A stretch of DNA of 57,040 nt from Microbacteriaceae bacterium UBA1487 (GCA_002325245.1 DCRR01000009.1:26943-83982), one strand, 5' to 3'; positions 43,974-52,524 are shown, counted from the first letter of the stretch. Numbers and translations are program-made. The notes: generated from the sequence alone by a model not told the origin.

Positions 43974-44002
43974 AGTTTCGAACATGTGTTCGATTCTGTC
44001 AA
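43974..44002 (-). promoter_or_regulatory. LexA-controlled imuB promoter with perfect SOS box
   Basis: The palindromic SOS box TCGAACATGTGTTCGA occupies 43978-43993. On the minus strand a consensus -35 TTGACA (43997-44002) and a -10-like GAAACT (43974-43979) are 17 bp apart, with the operator covering the spacer. The same box lies 35 nt upstream of the divergent DUF4260 gene and could control both. Confidence 0.85.
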
Positions 44003-44027
44003 ACGCGACCGACACTACCCTGGAGGC

Positions 44028-44432
44028 ATGAGCCCCACTGCCTTCCAACGACTTGAGAACGTCGCCCTTGCGGCCATGATCGCGGTGGCGTTCGTGCTTG
44101 CCGGCTATGACTGGTGGTGGCTTCTCGCCCTTTTTCTCGCCTTCGACGTCTCAGGCCTCGGCTATCTCCGAGACCAGAGAATCGGAGCGCTCGGCTACAA
44201 CCTGGTGCACAACTACACCGGGCCCGCGCTGATGACCGTCGCGCACGTTCTTCTGGTGGCGTGGGGAACGCCACAGGACTGGCTGGGCCTGATCGCCGGG
44301 TGCTGGGCATTCCACATCGCCGTCGATCGGGCCATCGGGTACGGACTCAAGTTCTCCGATTCCCCTCGGCACACCCACCTCACCGACTCCGCCCCAGCCG
44401 TGTCGCCGAGAGCTACCCCGCCGCGCTCCTGA
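44028..44432 (+). CDS. DUF4260 membrane protein, divergent from imuB
   Basis: A 134-residue integral membrane protein of the DUF4260 type. It has four hydrophobic segments and the motifs DVSGLGYLRDQRIGALGYNLVHNY near 41 and FHIAVDRAIGYGLKFSD near 93. The function is unknown. The ATG at 44028 has GGAGG only 1 nt upstream, too close for an ordinary ribosome-binding site, so the exact start is less certain. It sits between imuA' and imuB on the opposite strand, and its 3' end overlaps imuA' by 20 bp. Confidence 0.82.
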   Translation: MSPTAFQRLENVALAAMIAVAFVLAGYDWWWLLALFLAFDVSGLGYLRDQRIGALGYNLVHNYTGPALMTVAHVLLVAWGTPQDWLGLIAGCWAFHIAVDRAIGYGLKFSDSPRHTHLTDSAPAVSPRATPPRS

Positions 44433-45165
44433 GCCGTCGCGCCGCACCCTCGTTTCGAGCTTCGACCACAGCGACCTGCTGCCCGGGGCCGGGCAGCCAG
44501 AGCCGCCGCGAACGAGGCCGGCCCGCCCAGCTCTTGGAGCTGGATGCGACACTCACCTGCCGCGCCTGCAGGTGCCCGAAGCCCGAACCGAGACCCACCC
44601 AGTTGCTCGCCGTGACCGCCAGGCGCGCGTCCGCTCCCGGCCAGTCGCCGATGCTCACCAGCGCCCCCTCGCGCTGGCGCAGCCGCGCCGACAGCTTGCT
44701 CGCCGCGGAGTCGCTGAGCTTCGCCGCCCCGCTCGCCCGCCGCGGCGGGCGCACGATGACCACGGTCACCACGTCGACCAGGGCCGAGACCACCGAGAGC
44801 CACTGCTCGCCCGGATGCGGCACCAGCACCACGCGCTCCAGATCGAGCCCCAGACCGGCGACCGCCTCGACGCCGAGATCGGGCATGCCGACGATCGCAC
44901 ACCACGCCCCGGCGGCGCTCGGCCCCTGGGCGAGACCCAGCGCGAGCGTCGTCGACCCGTCGACCGCGTAGCTGCCGCCCGCGGCGAGCGCGCCGCCGGG
45001 AAGCAGCCCGGTCAGCGCCTCGTGCGTGGGCAGCGCGCGGGAGTCCAGGCGCGTGCGCTGCATGCCGCGGATCCGTTCCTGCAGAGCGCGCACCACCTCA
45101 TCGCGGTGCGGGGCGTCACTCTCGATCGGCTCCGCCCGCAGGGCGACGGCAGGGGAGGCGTGCAT
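44413..45165 (-). CDS. imuA': ImuA' RecA-like mutasome protein
   Basis: ImuA' is the RecA-fold partner of ImuB and DnaE2 in inducible mutagenesis. The 250-residue protein has a degenerate Walker A (AVDGSTTLALGLA near 67-79) without the P-loop lysine, a DVVTVVIVRPPRR beta-strand region near 125, and SNWVGLGSGFGHLQARQVSVAS near 190. The ATG at 45165 lies 6 nt after the presumed -10 box, so the message is probably leaderless. It has its own SOS box identical to that of imuB. Confidence 0.87.
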   Translation of the reverse strand: MHASPAVALRAEPIESDAPHRDEVVRALQERIRGMQRTRLDSRALPTHEALTGLLPGGALAAGGSYAVDGSTTLALGLAQGPSAAGAWCAIVGMPDLGVEAVAGLGLDLERVVLVPHPGEQWLSVVSALVDVVTVVIVRPPRRASGAAKLSDSAASKLSARLRQREGALVSIGDWPGADARLAVTASNWVGLGSGFGHLQARQVSVASSSKSWAGRPRSRRLWLPGPGQQVAVVEARNEGAARRLRSAAG

Positions 45166-45171
45166 GCTCCC

Positions 45172-45200
45172 AGTCTCGAACATGTGTTCGAGTGTGTCAA
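45172..45200 (-). promoter_or_regulatory. LexA-controlled imuA' promoter with perfect SOS box
   Basis: SOS box TCGAACATGTGTTCGA at 45176-45191. On the minus strand TTGACA (45195-45200) and GAGACT (45172-45177) are 17 bp apart, the same architecture as at imuB. The ATG follows the -10-like box by 6 nt. Confidence 0.87.
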
Positions 45201-45215
45201 CGACGACCGACGCCG

Positions 45216-45785
45216 CTAGCCCTCGCCGCGCGACAACTGGGTGACGATCTTCGCCAGACGTCGCTGCCGCACCGCCTCGCTCGGCGCCGTCATGAGCGGA
45301 TGCAGCACCGCGAAGCGCTCCGAGGAGTTCAGCGCCTCGAAGCGCTCCTTCGCCGCCGGCACGACCCGCAGCGCGGCGATGAGGTCATCCGGGACCACGG
45401 CCGTCGCAGCGCCCGCGTAGGCGCGCTCCCAGCGGCCGTCCGATTTCGCCCGGTCGATCTCCCGCTGGCCGCGCTCACGCATCCGGCCCTCGGCGATCAA
45501 CCGAGCCACGTGCTCCTGATTGCGCTGCGACCAGAGCGAACGGGCCCGGCGCGGGGTGAAGCGCTGCAGGAACGTCGCCTTGTCGAAGCTGCGCTTCTGT
45601 CCGTCGATCCAGCCGCTGCACAGCGCCTCGTCAAGCGCCTCGTCGTAGCGGAGCGAGGTCGGCGTCGTGGTGCCCTTCTTGGCGAGCATCAGCCAGACAC
45701 CGTCTGAGTCGTCTTCATGAGCGTCGAGCCAGGTGCGCCAGGCGGTGGCATCCGGCACGATGAACGGTTCGGGTACCGCGCTCAA
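45216..45785 (-). CDS. YdeI/OmpD-associated family protein
   Basis: A 189-residue protein of the YdeI family. It has GVWLMLAKKGTTTPTSLRYD near residue 28, DEALCSGWIDGQKRSFD near 51, and RFTPRRARSLWSQRN near 71. The family is linked in some bacteria to bacteriocin or peptide resistance, but the mechanism is unclear. The start is taken as the TTG at 45785, which overlaps the DUF1905 stop (TTGA) and gives MSAVPEPFIVPD. It is co-transcribed with DUF1905, a partner domain often fused to it. Confidence 0.85.
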   Translation of the reverse strand: MSAVPEPFIVPDATAWRTWLDAHEDDSDGVWLMLAKKGTTTPTSLRYDEALDEALCSGWIDGQKRSFDKATFLQRFTPRRARSLWSQRNQEHVARLIAEGRMRERGQREIDRAKSDGRWERAYAGAATAVVPDDLIAALRVVPAAKERFEALNSSERFAVLHPLMTAPSEAVRQRRLAKIVTQLSRGEG

Positions 45786-46084
45786 CTGTCGATCACCTCG
45801 AGCCGCACGGTGACCAGATCGCCGGGGGAGAGGTGCTCGGCGTCGCGCACGGCCTTCTTGACCGGCAGGATGTACGCCGACTCGGTCTTCGACGGGAAGA
45901 TCGAGGTCGCCCACTCGGTGCCCCCGACCCGGGGACGCACCCGCACCGAGCCGAAACCGCGCCGGGGGCCGTCCTGGAACTCGGCGATCTCGGCGCTCAG
46001 TTCGGCGGGCACGGTGACGAAGGTCCAGGAGCCCTTGCCTTCGGCATCCCAGATCCACAGCTCCGACTCGAACTCGACGATCAT
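45782..46084 (-). CDS. DUF1905 domain protein
   Basis: A 100-residue DUF1905 protein starting MIVEFESELWIWDAEGKGSW, with FGSVRVRPRVGGTEWATSIFP near residue 43 and VKKAVRDAEHLSPGDLVTVRLE at the C-terminus. DUF1905 domains adopt a small beta-barrel fold and are frequently fused to, or next to, YdeI-type domains. Here the two are separate but overlap by 4 bp. The function is unknown. Confidence 0.87.
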   Translation of the reverse strand: MIVEFESELWIWDAEGKGSWTFVTVPAELSAEIAEFQDGPRRGFGSVRVRPRVGGTEWATSIFPSKTESAYILPVKKAVRDAEHLSPGDLVTVRLEVIDS

Positions 46085-46143
46085 GCCGACACTGTGCCAC
46101 ACACGGGCGACGAACACCGGGCCGCCGTCCCCGAGACGAGCCG

Positions 46144-46776
46144 CTACCCGGCTGTCGCCGCCGCGAGCACGACGCACACGGCGACGAAGAGCAGCAGGTT
46201 CGTGACCACGGTCAACCAGAAGCCGATCCGGAACGTCAGCTTCGTGCTCTTGTGCCGCAGCAGCGCCTGGGCGAGGAAAGCCCCGGGCCAACCACCGATC
46301 AGCGAGAGCACGTGCAGGGTCGACTCCGAGATGCGCCACTCGCCGCGGCGCGCCGCCGCCTTGTCGAGCGCGTAGAAGTTCGCGGTCATCACGCTCACGA
46401 CGGCGTAGTAATACGGAATCCACGTCGGAACCGGCCACAGAGTGTCGATCAGTGCGGCCAAGGCGAGGAACGCGACGACCAGCAGCATCGCGACCAGGGC
46501 ACCGACCAGACGCCCGCCTCGGCGAGCCTTGCGAGCGCTCACCGGAACCCGACGGTCCCGGGGCGCCACCTCCGTCGCGCGGATGCGACCGTCGGGAGCC
46601 TGCTCGGTGCGGAAGGTGACCCGGTCGCCGAGCGCCGGTCGCCGCGTCGTGTCGATGAACGCGTGCACGTGCGCGAAGACGTCAGCACCACCATCGTTCG
46701 GGCGTATGAACCCGAAGCCGCGGTCATCGTCCCAGCCCACGAGTTCGCCCTCGAGTCGGCTCCGACTCTGTGTCAT
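46144..46776 (-). CDS. Cold-shock domain/DUF1294 membrane protein
   Basis: A 210-residue fusion. The N-terminal cold-shock domain has the RNA-binding motifs GFGFIRP near residue 20 and DVFAHVHAF near 31. It is followed by a basic linker and a DUF1294 region with three or four membrane helices, including FYALDKAAARRGEWRISE and LSLIGGWPGAFLAQALLRHK. The combination is recurrent in bacteria, but its role is not known. The ATG at 46776 lies 6 nt after TACGCT. Confidence 0.87.
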   Translation of the reverse strand: MTQSRSRLEGELVGWDDDRGFGFIRPNDGGADVFAHVHAFIDTTRRPALGDRVTFRTEQAPDGRIRATEVAPRDRRVPVSARKARRGGRLVGALVAMLLVVAFLALAALIDTLWPVPTWIPYYYAVVSVMTANFYALDKAAARRGEWRISESTLHVLSLIGGWPGAFLAQALLRHKSTKLTFRIGFWLTVVTNLLLFVAVCVVLAAATAG

Positions 46777-46782
46777 CGTCAC

Positions 46783-46788
46783 AGCGTA
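46783..46788 (-). promoter_or_regulatory. -10-like box, leaderless start of the cold-shock/DUF1294 gene
   Basis: TACGCT on the minus strand, 6 nt before the ATG at 46776. Confidence 0.4.
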
Positions 46789-46833
46789 TCTCCGACAGGA
46801 CCAAGGACTCAGGTGCATTTGAGCCCCCGCGCG

Positions 46834-46839
46834 TAGCGT
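46834..46839 (+). promoter_or_regulatory. -10-like box, leaderless start of phosphoketolase
   Basis: TAGCGT followed by 7 nt and the ATG at 46847. Confidence 0.45.
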
Positions 46840-46846
46840 CGCGCTC

Positions 46847-49216
46847 ATGGAGCAGACCGCACTGGATCCACTCACTCTTGACCGCATCGACGCCTGGTGG
46901 CGGGCCGCCAACTACCTCAGCATCGGGCAGATCTATCTGCTCGAGAATCCGCTGCTGACATCGCCCTTGACTCCCGAGCACCTCAAGCGACGCCTGCTCG
47001 GCCACTGGGGCACTACCCCCGGCCTCAACTTCCTCTACGCGCACCTGAACCGCGCCATCGGCGAGCGCGACCTCGACACCCTCTACATCACGGGCCCCGG
47101 CCACGGCGGGCCCGGGATGGTGGCGAACGCCTATCTCGACGGCACCTACAGCGAGCTGTATTCGGACATCACGCGCGACGAGGAGGGGATGCGGAGGCTG
47201 TTCCGTCAGTTCTCGTTCCCCGGCGGCATCCCGAGCCACGCCGCACCCGACACCCCGGGTTCGATCCACGAGGGCGGCGAGCTCGGCTACGCGCTCAGCC
47301 ACGCCTACGGCGCCGCCTTCGACAACCCCGAGCTGCTGGTCGCCTGCGTGATCGGCGACGGCGAGGCCGAGACCGGGGCGCTGGCGACGTCGTGGCATTC
47401 GAACAAGTTCCTCGACCCGGTGCACGACGGCACGGTGCTGCCGATCCTGCACCTGAACGGCTACAAGATCGCCAACCCGACCGTGCTCGCGCGCATCCCC
47501 GACGAGGAGCTGCTCGAGCTGATGCGCGGATACGGCCACGAGCCGTTCCTGGTCTCCGGCGGGTTCGACGGAGAGGATCCGAGGGCGATGCACGAGCGCT
47601 TCGCGACGACGCTCGACACCGTGCTTGATCGCATCCGTCAGATCCGCGCGGATGCCGCCGCCGGCCGCACGGAGCGTCCCCGCTGGCCGATGATCATCCT
47701 GCGCACCCCGAAGGGCTGGACCTGCCCGCGCGAGGTGGACGGGCATCCGGTCGAGGGCAGTCACCGCGCGCACCAGGTGCCGCTTGCGGGCGTGCGCGAG
47801 AACGCCGAGCACCGCGCGCTGCTGGAGGAGTGGATGCGCTCCTACCGGCCCGAGGAGCTGTTCGATGAGGCGGGCGCACCGCGGGCCGAGACGGTGGCCC
47901 TCGCCCCCGAGGGCACGCGGCGGATGAGCGCCAACCCGGTCGCCAACGCCGGGCTGCTGCGGCGCGAGCTCGACCTGCCCGACTTCCGCGACTTCCGCAT
48001 CGACCTGGCGGCGCCCGGGGCCGAGATCGCCTCGGCGACCGGCGCGCTCGGCACCTGGCTGGCGGAGGTGATCCGCCGAAACCCCGACAACTTCCGGCTG
48101 TTCGGACCCGATGAGGTCGCCTCCAACCGCCTGGCGCCCGCCGTGTACGAGGTGACGGCGAAGCAGTGGAACGCCGAGTACCACCCGGGCGACGAGAACC
48201 TCGCCCGGGCTGGCCGCGTCATGGAGATGCTGAGCGAGAACCAGTGCCAGGGCTGGCTGGAGGGCTACCTGCTGACCGGGCGCCACGGCCTGTTCACCAG
48301 CTATGAGGCGTTCATCCACATCGTCGACTCGATGTTCAACCAGCACGCCAAATGGCTCGATGCGAGCAAGGACATTCCGTGGCGCGCTCCGATCGCGAGC
48401 CTGAACTACCTGCTGTCGAGCCACGTCTGGCGGCAGGACCACAACGGCTTCACCCATCAGGACCCGGGGTTCCTCGATGTGGTGGTCAACAAGAGCGCCG
48501 ACGTGGTGCGGGTCTATCTGCCCTTCGACGCCAACACGCTGCTGTCGACGATGGATCACTGCCTGCGCACCGTCGACTACGTCAACGTGGTGGTCGCCGG
48601 CAAGCAGCCCGAGCCCCAGTGGCTCTCGATGGACGAGGCGATCGAGCACTGCACCCGCGGACTGGGCGTGCTGCCCTGGGCCGGCACCGAGATCGCGGGG
48701 GAGGAGCCCGACGTGGTGCTCGCCTGCGCGGGCGACGTGCCCACGCTCGAGACGCTCGCGGCGGCGAAGCTCCTGCGCGAGCGGCTGCCCGAACTTCGAG
48801 TGCGCGTGGTGAACGTCGTCGACCTGATGCGGCTGCAGTCGCTGGGGGAGCACCCGCACGGCATGAGCGACGACGACTTCGATGCGGTGTTCACCACCGA
48901 CAAGCCGATCATCTTCGCCTTCCACGGCTACCCGTGGCTCATCCACCGCCTCGCCTACCGCCGCCACGGCCACGCCAACCTGCACGTGCGCGGCTACAAG
49001 GAGAAGGGCACCACGACCACGCCCTTCGACATGGTGATGCTCAACGACCTGGACCGCTACCACCTGGTGATGGACGTGATCGACCGGACCCCCGGGCTCG
49101 GTGTCGCCCAGGCCGGGCTCCGCCAGGAGATGCAGGATGCGCGTCAGCGCGCCCGCGACTACACGCGCGAGTTCGGCGTCGACATCCCCGAGGTCGCCGA
49201 CTGGGGCTGGGACTGA
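46847..49216 (+). CDS. Xylulose-5-phosphate/fructose-6-phosphate phosphoketolase
   Basis: This thiamine-diphosphate enzyme cleaves xylulose-5-phosphate (and possibly fructose-6-phosphate) to acetyl phosphate plus a triose or tetrose phosphate. The 789-residue protein has TGPGHGGPG near 84, SHAAPDTPGSIHEGGELGY near 137, and the thiamine motif GDGEAETGALATSWHSNKF near 171. The C-terminal region ends in DIPEVADWGW. Length is as expected. No acetate kinase or phosphotransacetylase is adjacent. It would draw its substrate from the operon at 1-8 kb. Confidence 0.94.
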   Translation: MEQTALDPLTLDRIDAWWRAANYLSIGQIYLLENPLLTSPLTPEHLKRRLLGHWGTTPGLNFLYAHLNRAIGERDLDTLYITGPGHGGPGMVANAYLDGTYSELYSDITRDEEGMRRLFRQFSFPGGIPSHAAPDTPGSIHEGGELGYALSHAYGAAFDNPELLVACVIGDGEAETGALATSWHSNKFLDPVHDGTVLPILHLNGYKIANPTVLARIPDEELLELMRGYGHEPFLVSGGFDGEDPRAMHERFATTLDTVLDRIRQIRADAAAGRTERPRWPMIILRTPKGWTCPREVDGHPVEGSHRAHQVPLAGVRENAEHRALLEEWMRSYRPEELFDEAGAPRAETVALAPEGTRRMSANPVANAGLLRRELDLPDFRDFRIDLAAPGAEIASATGALGTWLAEVIRRNPDNFRLFGPDEVASNRLAPAVYEVTAKQWNAEYHPGDENLARAGRVMEMLSENQCQGWLEGYLLTGRHGLFTSYEAFIHIVDSMFNQHAKWLDASKDIPWRAPIASLNYLLSSHVWRQDHNGFTHQDPGFLDVVVNKSADVVRVYLPFDANTLLSTMDHCLRTVDYVNVVVAGKQPEPQWLSMDEAIEHCTRGLGVLPWAGTEIAGEEPDVVLACAGDVPTLETLAAAKLLRERLPELRVRVVNVVDLMRLQSLGEHPHGMSDDDFDAVFTTDKPIIFAFHGYPWLIHRLAYRRHGHANLHVRGYKEKGTTTTPFDMVMLNDLDRYHLVMDVIDRTPGLGVAQAGLRQEMQDARQRARDYTREFGVDIPEVADWGWD

Positions 49217-49238
49217 GACAGCGAGTCCAGGTGCAGCA

Positions 49239-49267
49239 AAGGCCCCGGATCAATGATCCGGGGCCTT
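49239..49267. terminator. Bidirectional terminator between phosphoketolase and tRNA-Leu
   Basis: An almost perfect 14-bp inverted repeat (AAGGCCCCGGATCA arm) with a tight loop, placed between the convergent phosphoketolase and tRNA-Leu genes. Confidence 0.8.
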
Positions 49268-49279
49268 CACCTACTCACG

Positions 49280-49362
49280 TGCGCGGAGGGGGACTTGAAC
49301 CCCCACGCCCTTTCGGGCACTAGCACCTCAAGCTAGCGCGTCTGCCATTCCGCCACCCGCGC
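49280..49362 (-). tRNA. tRNA-Leu (anticodon GAG)
   Basis: An 83-nt tRNA on the minus strand. The acceptor stem is GCGCGGG pairing with TCCGCGC (one G-U pair), the anticodon stem is CTAGC/GCTAG with loop TTGAGGT, the variable arm is long as in class II tRNAs (GCCC-GAAA-GGGC), and the T arm is GGGGG-TTCAAGT-CCCCC. The discriminator is A and CCA is not encoded. Confidence 0.95.
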
Positions 49363-49449
49363 GAGTGTCTTTCGCTCGGCGCCCCGCAAGGAGCACCGAG
49401 GAACGAGATTAGCACGCCGGAGACGCACTGCGTGACGCCGACGGCGGGC

Positions 49450-49455
49450 TAGCGT
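49450..49455 (+). promoter_or_regulatory. -10-like box, leaderless start of the M20 peptidase
   Basis: TAGCGT followed by 6 nt and the ATG at 49462. Confidence 0.45.
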
Positions 49456-49461
49456 TGTCCC

Positions 49462-50763
49462 ATGACCGCAGATACGGAGCTCGATGCCACCGCTCGGATC
49501 GCACGCGATCTGATCCGGATTGACACCACCAACTGGGGTGAAGGCAAGTCGGTCGGCGAGACGATCGCCGCCGAGTACGTCGAGGCCGAGCTGCGCCGCC
49601 TGGGCCTTGCACCAGAGCTGTTCGACTCCGCGCCGGGGCGCACGAGCGTCGTCGCCCGCGTGCCGGGACGCGACAGCAGCCGTCCCGCGCTCGTGCTCCA
49701 CGGCCACCTGGACGTCGTGCCCGCCGACCCGGCCAACTGGAGCGTCGACCCCTTCAGCGGCGAAGTCAAGGACGGCATGCTCTGGGGCCGCGGTGCGGTC
49801 GACATGAAGGACATGGATGCCATGATCTTGACCGCCCTCGATGACATCCTGAGCAGTGGCCGGCTGCCGGCGCGCGAACTCATCGTCGCGTTCTTCGCCG
49901 ACGAGGAGAACGGCGGCGAGTACGGCTCGCACTTCCTCGTCGACACCAAGCCGGAGCTGTTCGCCGGCGCGACCGAGGCGGTGAGCGAGGTCGGCGGCTA
50001 CTCGGTGCACGTGGCCGGCCAGCGCGCCTACCTTCTGCAGACGGGAGAGAAAGCGCTCATCTGGATCCGCTTGGTGGCTCGCGGGGTCGCGGCGCACGGA
50101 TCCCGCGTCATCCACGACAACGCCGTCACGAAGCTCGCCCGGGCCGTGACGAAGCTGGGGGAGCGGGAGTGGCCACTGCACCTCACCACGACGACGAGCG
50201 CGCTCCTGGCCGAGCTGGCGCAGATGCACGGCGTCTCGCCCGACACGGATCCGGTCGACCTGGTGGAGCGCAGCGGCTCGGCCGCGGGGTTCCTCCTGGG
50301 CACGCTGCGCGTGACGAGCAATCCGACACTGCTGTCGGCCGGCTACAAGCACAACGTGATCCCGGATCGCGCCGAGGCGCTCATCGACGTGCGGCCGTTC
50401 GCCGGGCAGGAGGACGAGGTGCTCGCCCAGATCCGCGAGCTGATCGGCCCCGACATCGAGGTCGAGATCGTGCACCACGACGTCGGCCTGGAGAACCCGT
50501 TCGACGGCGACCTCGTCGGCCGGATGGTCGCGGCGCTGCACCTCCACGATCCCGGCGCGCCCGTGCTGCCGTACTTGATGAGCGGCGGAACCGACAACAA
50601 GGCGCTCGCCAAGCTCGGCATCGAGGGCTACGGCTTCGCACCCCTGAAACTGGGAGACGACCTCGACTTCCCGTCGATGTTCCACGGCGTCGACGAGCGG
50701 GTTCCGCTCGACGCGCTCTCGTTCGGACACGCCGTGCTGCGCGACTTCCTGCTCGATTGTTGA
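49462..50763 (+). CDS. M20-family metallopeptidase (M20/M25/M40)
   Basis: A 433-residue zinc peptidase of the M20 family (dipeptidase, carboxypeptidase or deacylase type). Metal ligands are seen in VLHGHLDVVPAD near 77 (His and the next Asp), GRGAVDMKDMDAM near 109, the Glu pair in FFADEENGGEYGS near 146, and the late HGVDERVPLD near 408. A dimerisation domain is inserted as usual. The substrate is unknown. uppP follows after 32 bp. Confidence 0.88.
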   Translation: MTADTELDATARIARDLIRIDTTNWGEGKSVGETIAAEYVEAELRRLGLAPELFDSAPGRTSVVARVPGRDSSRPALVLHGHLDVVPADPANWSVDPFSGEVKDGMLWGRGAVDMKDMDAMILTALDDILSSGRLPARELIVAFFADEENGGEYGSHFLVDTKPELFAGATEAVSEVGGYSVHVAGQRAYLLQTGEKALIWIRLVARGVAAHGSRVIHDNAVTKLARAVTKLGEREWPLHLTTTTSALLAELAQMHGVSPDTDPVDLVERSGSAAGFLLGTLRVTSNPTLLSAGYKHNVIPDRAEALIDVRPFAGQEDEVLAQIRELIGPDIEVEIVHHDVGLENPFDGDLVGRMVAALHLHDPGAPVLPYLMSGGTDNKALAKLGIEGYGFAPLKLGDDLDFPSMFHGVDERVPLDALSFGHAVLRDFLLDC

Positions 50764-50795
50764 TCTGAGCGCAGCGCCTGACACAATCGTCCCTC

Positions 50796-51650
50796 GTGAG
50801 CTATCTCGAGGCGTTGATCCTCGGCCTTGTGCAAGGCCTGACCGAGTTCCTGCCGATCTCGTCGAGCGCTCATCTGCGCATCGTCGGTGAATTCCTGCCG
50901 AACGCGACCGATCCCGGGGCCACGTTCACCGCGATCACGCAGCTCGGCACCGAGCTCGCCGTGCTGATCTTCTTCCGCAAGCAGATCGGTCGCATCCTCT
51001 CGAAGTGGTTCCGCTCGTTCGGTGCCCGCGGCGGGTCGCACTCGGCCGGGATCCTCAAGGGCGACGCCGATGTCCGCCTCGGCTGGCTCATCATCCTCGG
51101 CACCATTCCGATCGTGATCGTCGGCTACTTCGGCCAGGAGTACATTCGCGGAGCCTTCCGCTCGCTCTGGCTCGTCGCGATCGTGCTGATCGTGTTCGGA
51201 ATCCTGCTCGGCGTCGCCGACTGGCTCGGACGCCGCACCCGGCACCTCGAAGATCTCGGCTACGGCCACGGCATCGCCATCGGCTTCGCGCAAATGCTCG
51301 CGCTCATCCCGGGCGTCTCCCGCTCGGGGGCGTCCACAAGCGCCGGGCTCGCCCTCGGCTACACGCGCACCGCCGCGGCCGAGTTCTCGTTCCTGCTGGC
51401 CGTTCCGGCCGTCTTCGGCAGCGGGCTCTACGAGCTCGCGACGGCGCTGCGAGAACCCGACGAGTCGCCGTACGGCTGGCCGGAGACGATCCTCGCGACC
51501 GTCGTCGCCTTCGGCGTGGGGCTGGCGATCATCGCCTTCCTGATGCGCTACATCAAGACGCGCTCGTTCCTGCCGTTCGTGATCTACCGCATCGTGCTCG
51601 GCGGCGCGCTCCTGGTGCTGCTGTCGCTCGGGATCATCCAGGCGTACTGA
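50796..51650 (+). CDS. uppP: Undecaprenyl-diphosphate phosphatase (UppP/BacA)
   Basis: It regenerates undecaprenyl phosphate, the lipid carrier for cell-wall precursors, by removing one phosphate from the diphosphate form. The 284-residue membrane protein has the two family motifs GLTEFLPISSSAHL near residue 15 and PGVSRSGASTSAGLALG near 171, with about seven or eight helices. The start is the GTG at 50796. A CACAAT 8 nt upstream is a weak -10 candidate. Confidence 0.95.
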   Translation: MSYLEALILGLVQGLTEFLPISSSAHLRIVGEFLPNATDPGATFTAITQLGTELAVLIFFRKQIGRILSKWFRSFGARGGSHSAGILKGDADVRLGWLIILGTIPIVIVGYFGQEYIRGAFRSLWLVAIVLIVFGILLGVADWLGRRTRHLEDLGYGHGIAIGFAQMLALIPGVSRSGASTSAGLALGYTRTAAAEFSFLLAVPAVFGSGLYELATALREPDESPYGWPETILATVVAFGVGLAIIAFLMRYIKTRSFLPFVIYRIVLGGALLVLLSLGIIQAY

Positions 51651-51660
51651 CGACCAGGAG

Positions 51661-52524
51661 CTACGGCCCGCCGGGGCGGTCCTCGCCGCCGGCCTTGCCG
51701 TCGCGCTTGCGCAGGTAGCGCTCGAACTCCTCGGCGATCGCATCGCCGCTGGCCTCGGGGGAGTCGACCGTGTCGCGCGCCTGCTCGAGCTGGGCGATGT
51801 ACGCGGCCATGTCGTCGTCGTCACCGGCAAGGGCGTCGATTCCGCTCTCCCAGGCCGCCGACTCCTCGACCAGATTGCCGCGCGCGACGACGAGCGGCAC
51901 GAAGTCCTCGAGCCGCGAGATCAGCGCCAGCTGCGCCTTCGGGGAGGGCGCGTTATGCACGTAGTGCGGCACCGAGGCCCAGATCGACATGCTCGGGATC
52001 CCCGCCGCCTGCGCCGCCATCGACAGCACCGAGATGATGCCCACCGGCCCCTCGTAGGTGCTGCGCTCCAGCTCGAACTCGGACCGCAGCTCCGCGCTCT
52101 CGCTGCTGACGAAGACCGAGATCGGTCGGGTGTGCGGCACGTCGGCGAGCATGGCACCGAGGAACACGATTCCCGAGATGTCGGCGGTCGTGAGGGCGTC
52201 GATCACCTCGCTCGCGAAAGTCTTCCAGCCGCGCGAGGGCTCGGTTCCCAGCAGCACGTGCATGCCCGGGCCGCCTCCGGCCGGTCCGTAGAGCGTGACG
52301 CTCGGCCACTCGAGCACCCGCTCGCCCGACTCGTTGAACGAGACGCTCGGCCGGTTGAACTGGAAGTCGAAGTAGTCCTCGGGCTCGACCTCGACAAGGG
52401 GCACGAGTTCCAGCTGATCGCGCACGGCCCGCGCGGCCCCGCTGGCCGCCTCGCCCGCATCGTTCCAGCCCTCGAAGGCGACGATCAGCACGGAGCCGTC
52501 GTCGAAACCCGATGCGTCAGTCAC
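51661..52524 (-). CDS. PAC2 family protein
   Basis: A 287-residue PAC2 (proteasome assembly chaperone 2-like) protein. It has VLIVAFEGWNDAGEAASGAAR near its N-terminus, VSFNESGERVLEWPSVTLYG near 61, and an acidic C-terminus. Actinobacterial PAC2 proteins are common, but a role with the proteasome is unproven. The GTG at 52524 is chosen because GGAGG lies 8 nt upstream; the GTG at 52530 is too close to that site. It is convergent with uppP. Confidence 0.85.
   Translation of the reverse strand: MTDASGFDDGSVLIVAFEGWNDAGEAASGAARAVRDQLELVPLVEVEPEDYFDFQFNRPSVSFNESGERVLEWPSVTLYGPAGGGPGMHVLLGTEPSRGWKTFASEVIDALTTADISGIVFLGAMLADVPHTRPISVFVSSESAELRSEFELERSTYEGPVGIISVLSMAAQAAGIPSMSIWASVPHYVHNAPSPKAQLALISRLEDFVPLVVARGNLVEESAAWESGIDALAGDDDDMAAYIAQLEQARDTVDSPEASGDAIAEEFERYLRKRDGKAGGEDRPGGP

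Noticed and set aside
46144..46911. A longer version of the cold-shock/DUF1294 protein starting at 46911
   Set aside because: The extra N-terminus would overlap the phosphoketolase start and its promoter, and the cold-shock domain begins right after the ATG at 46776.
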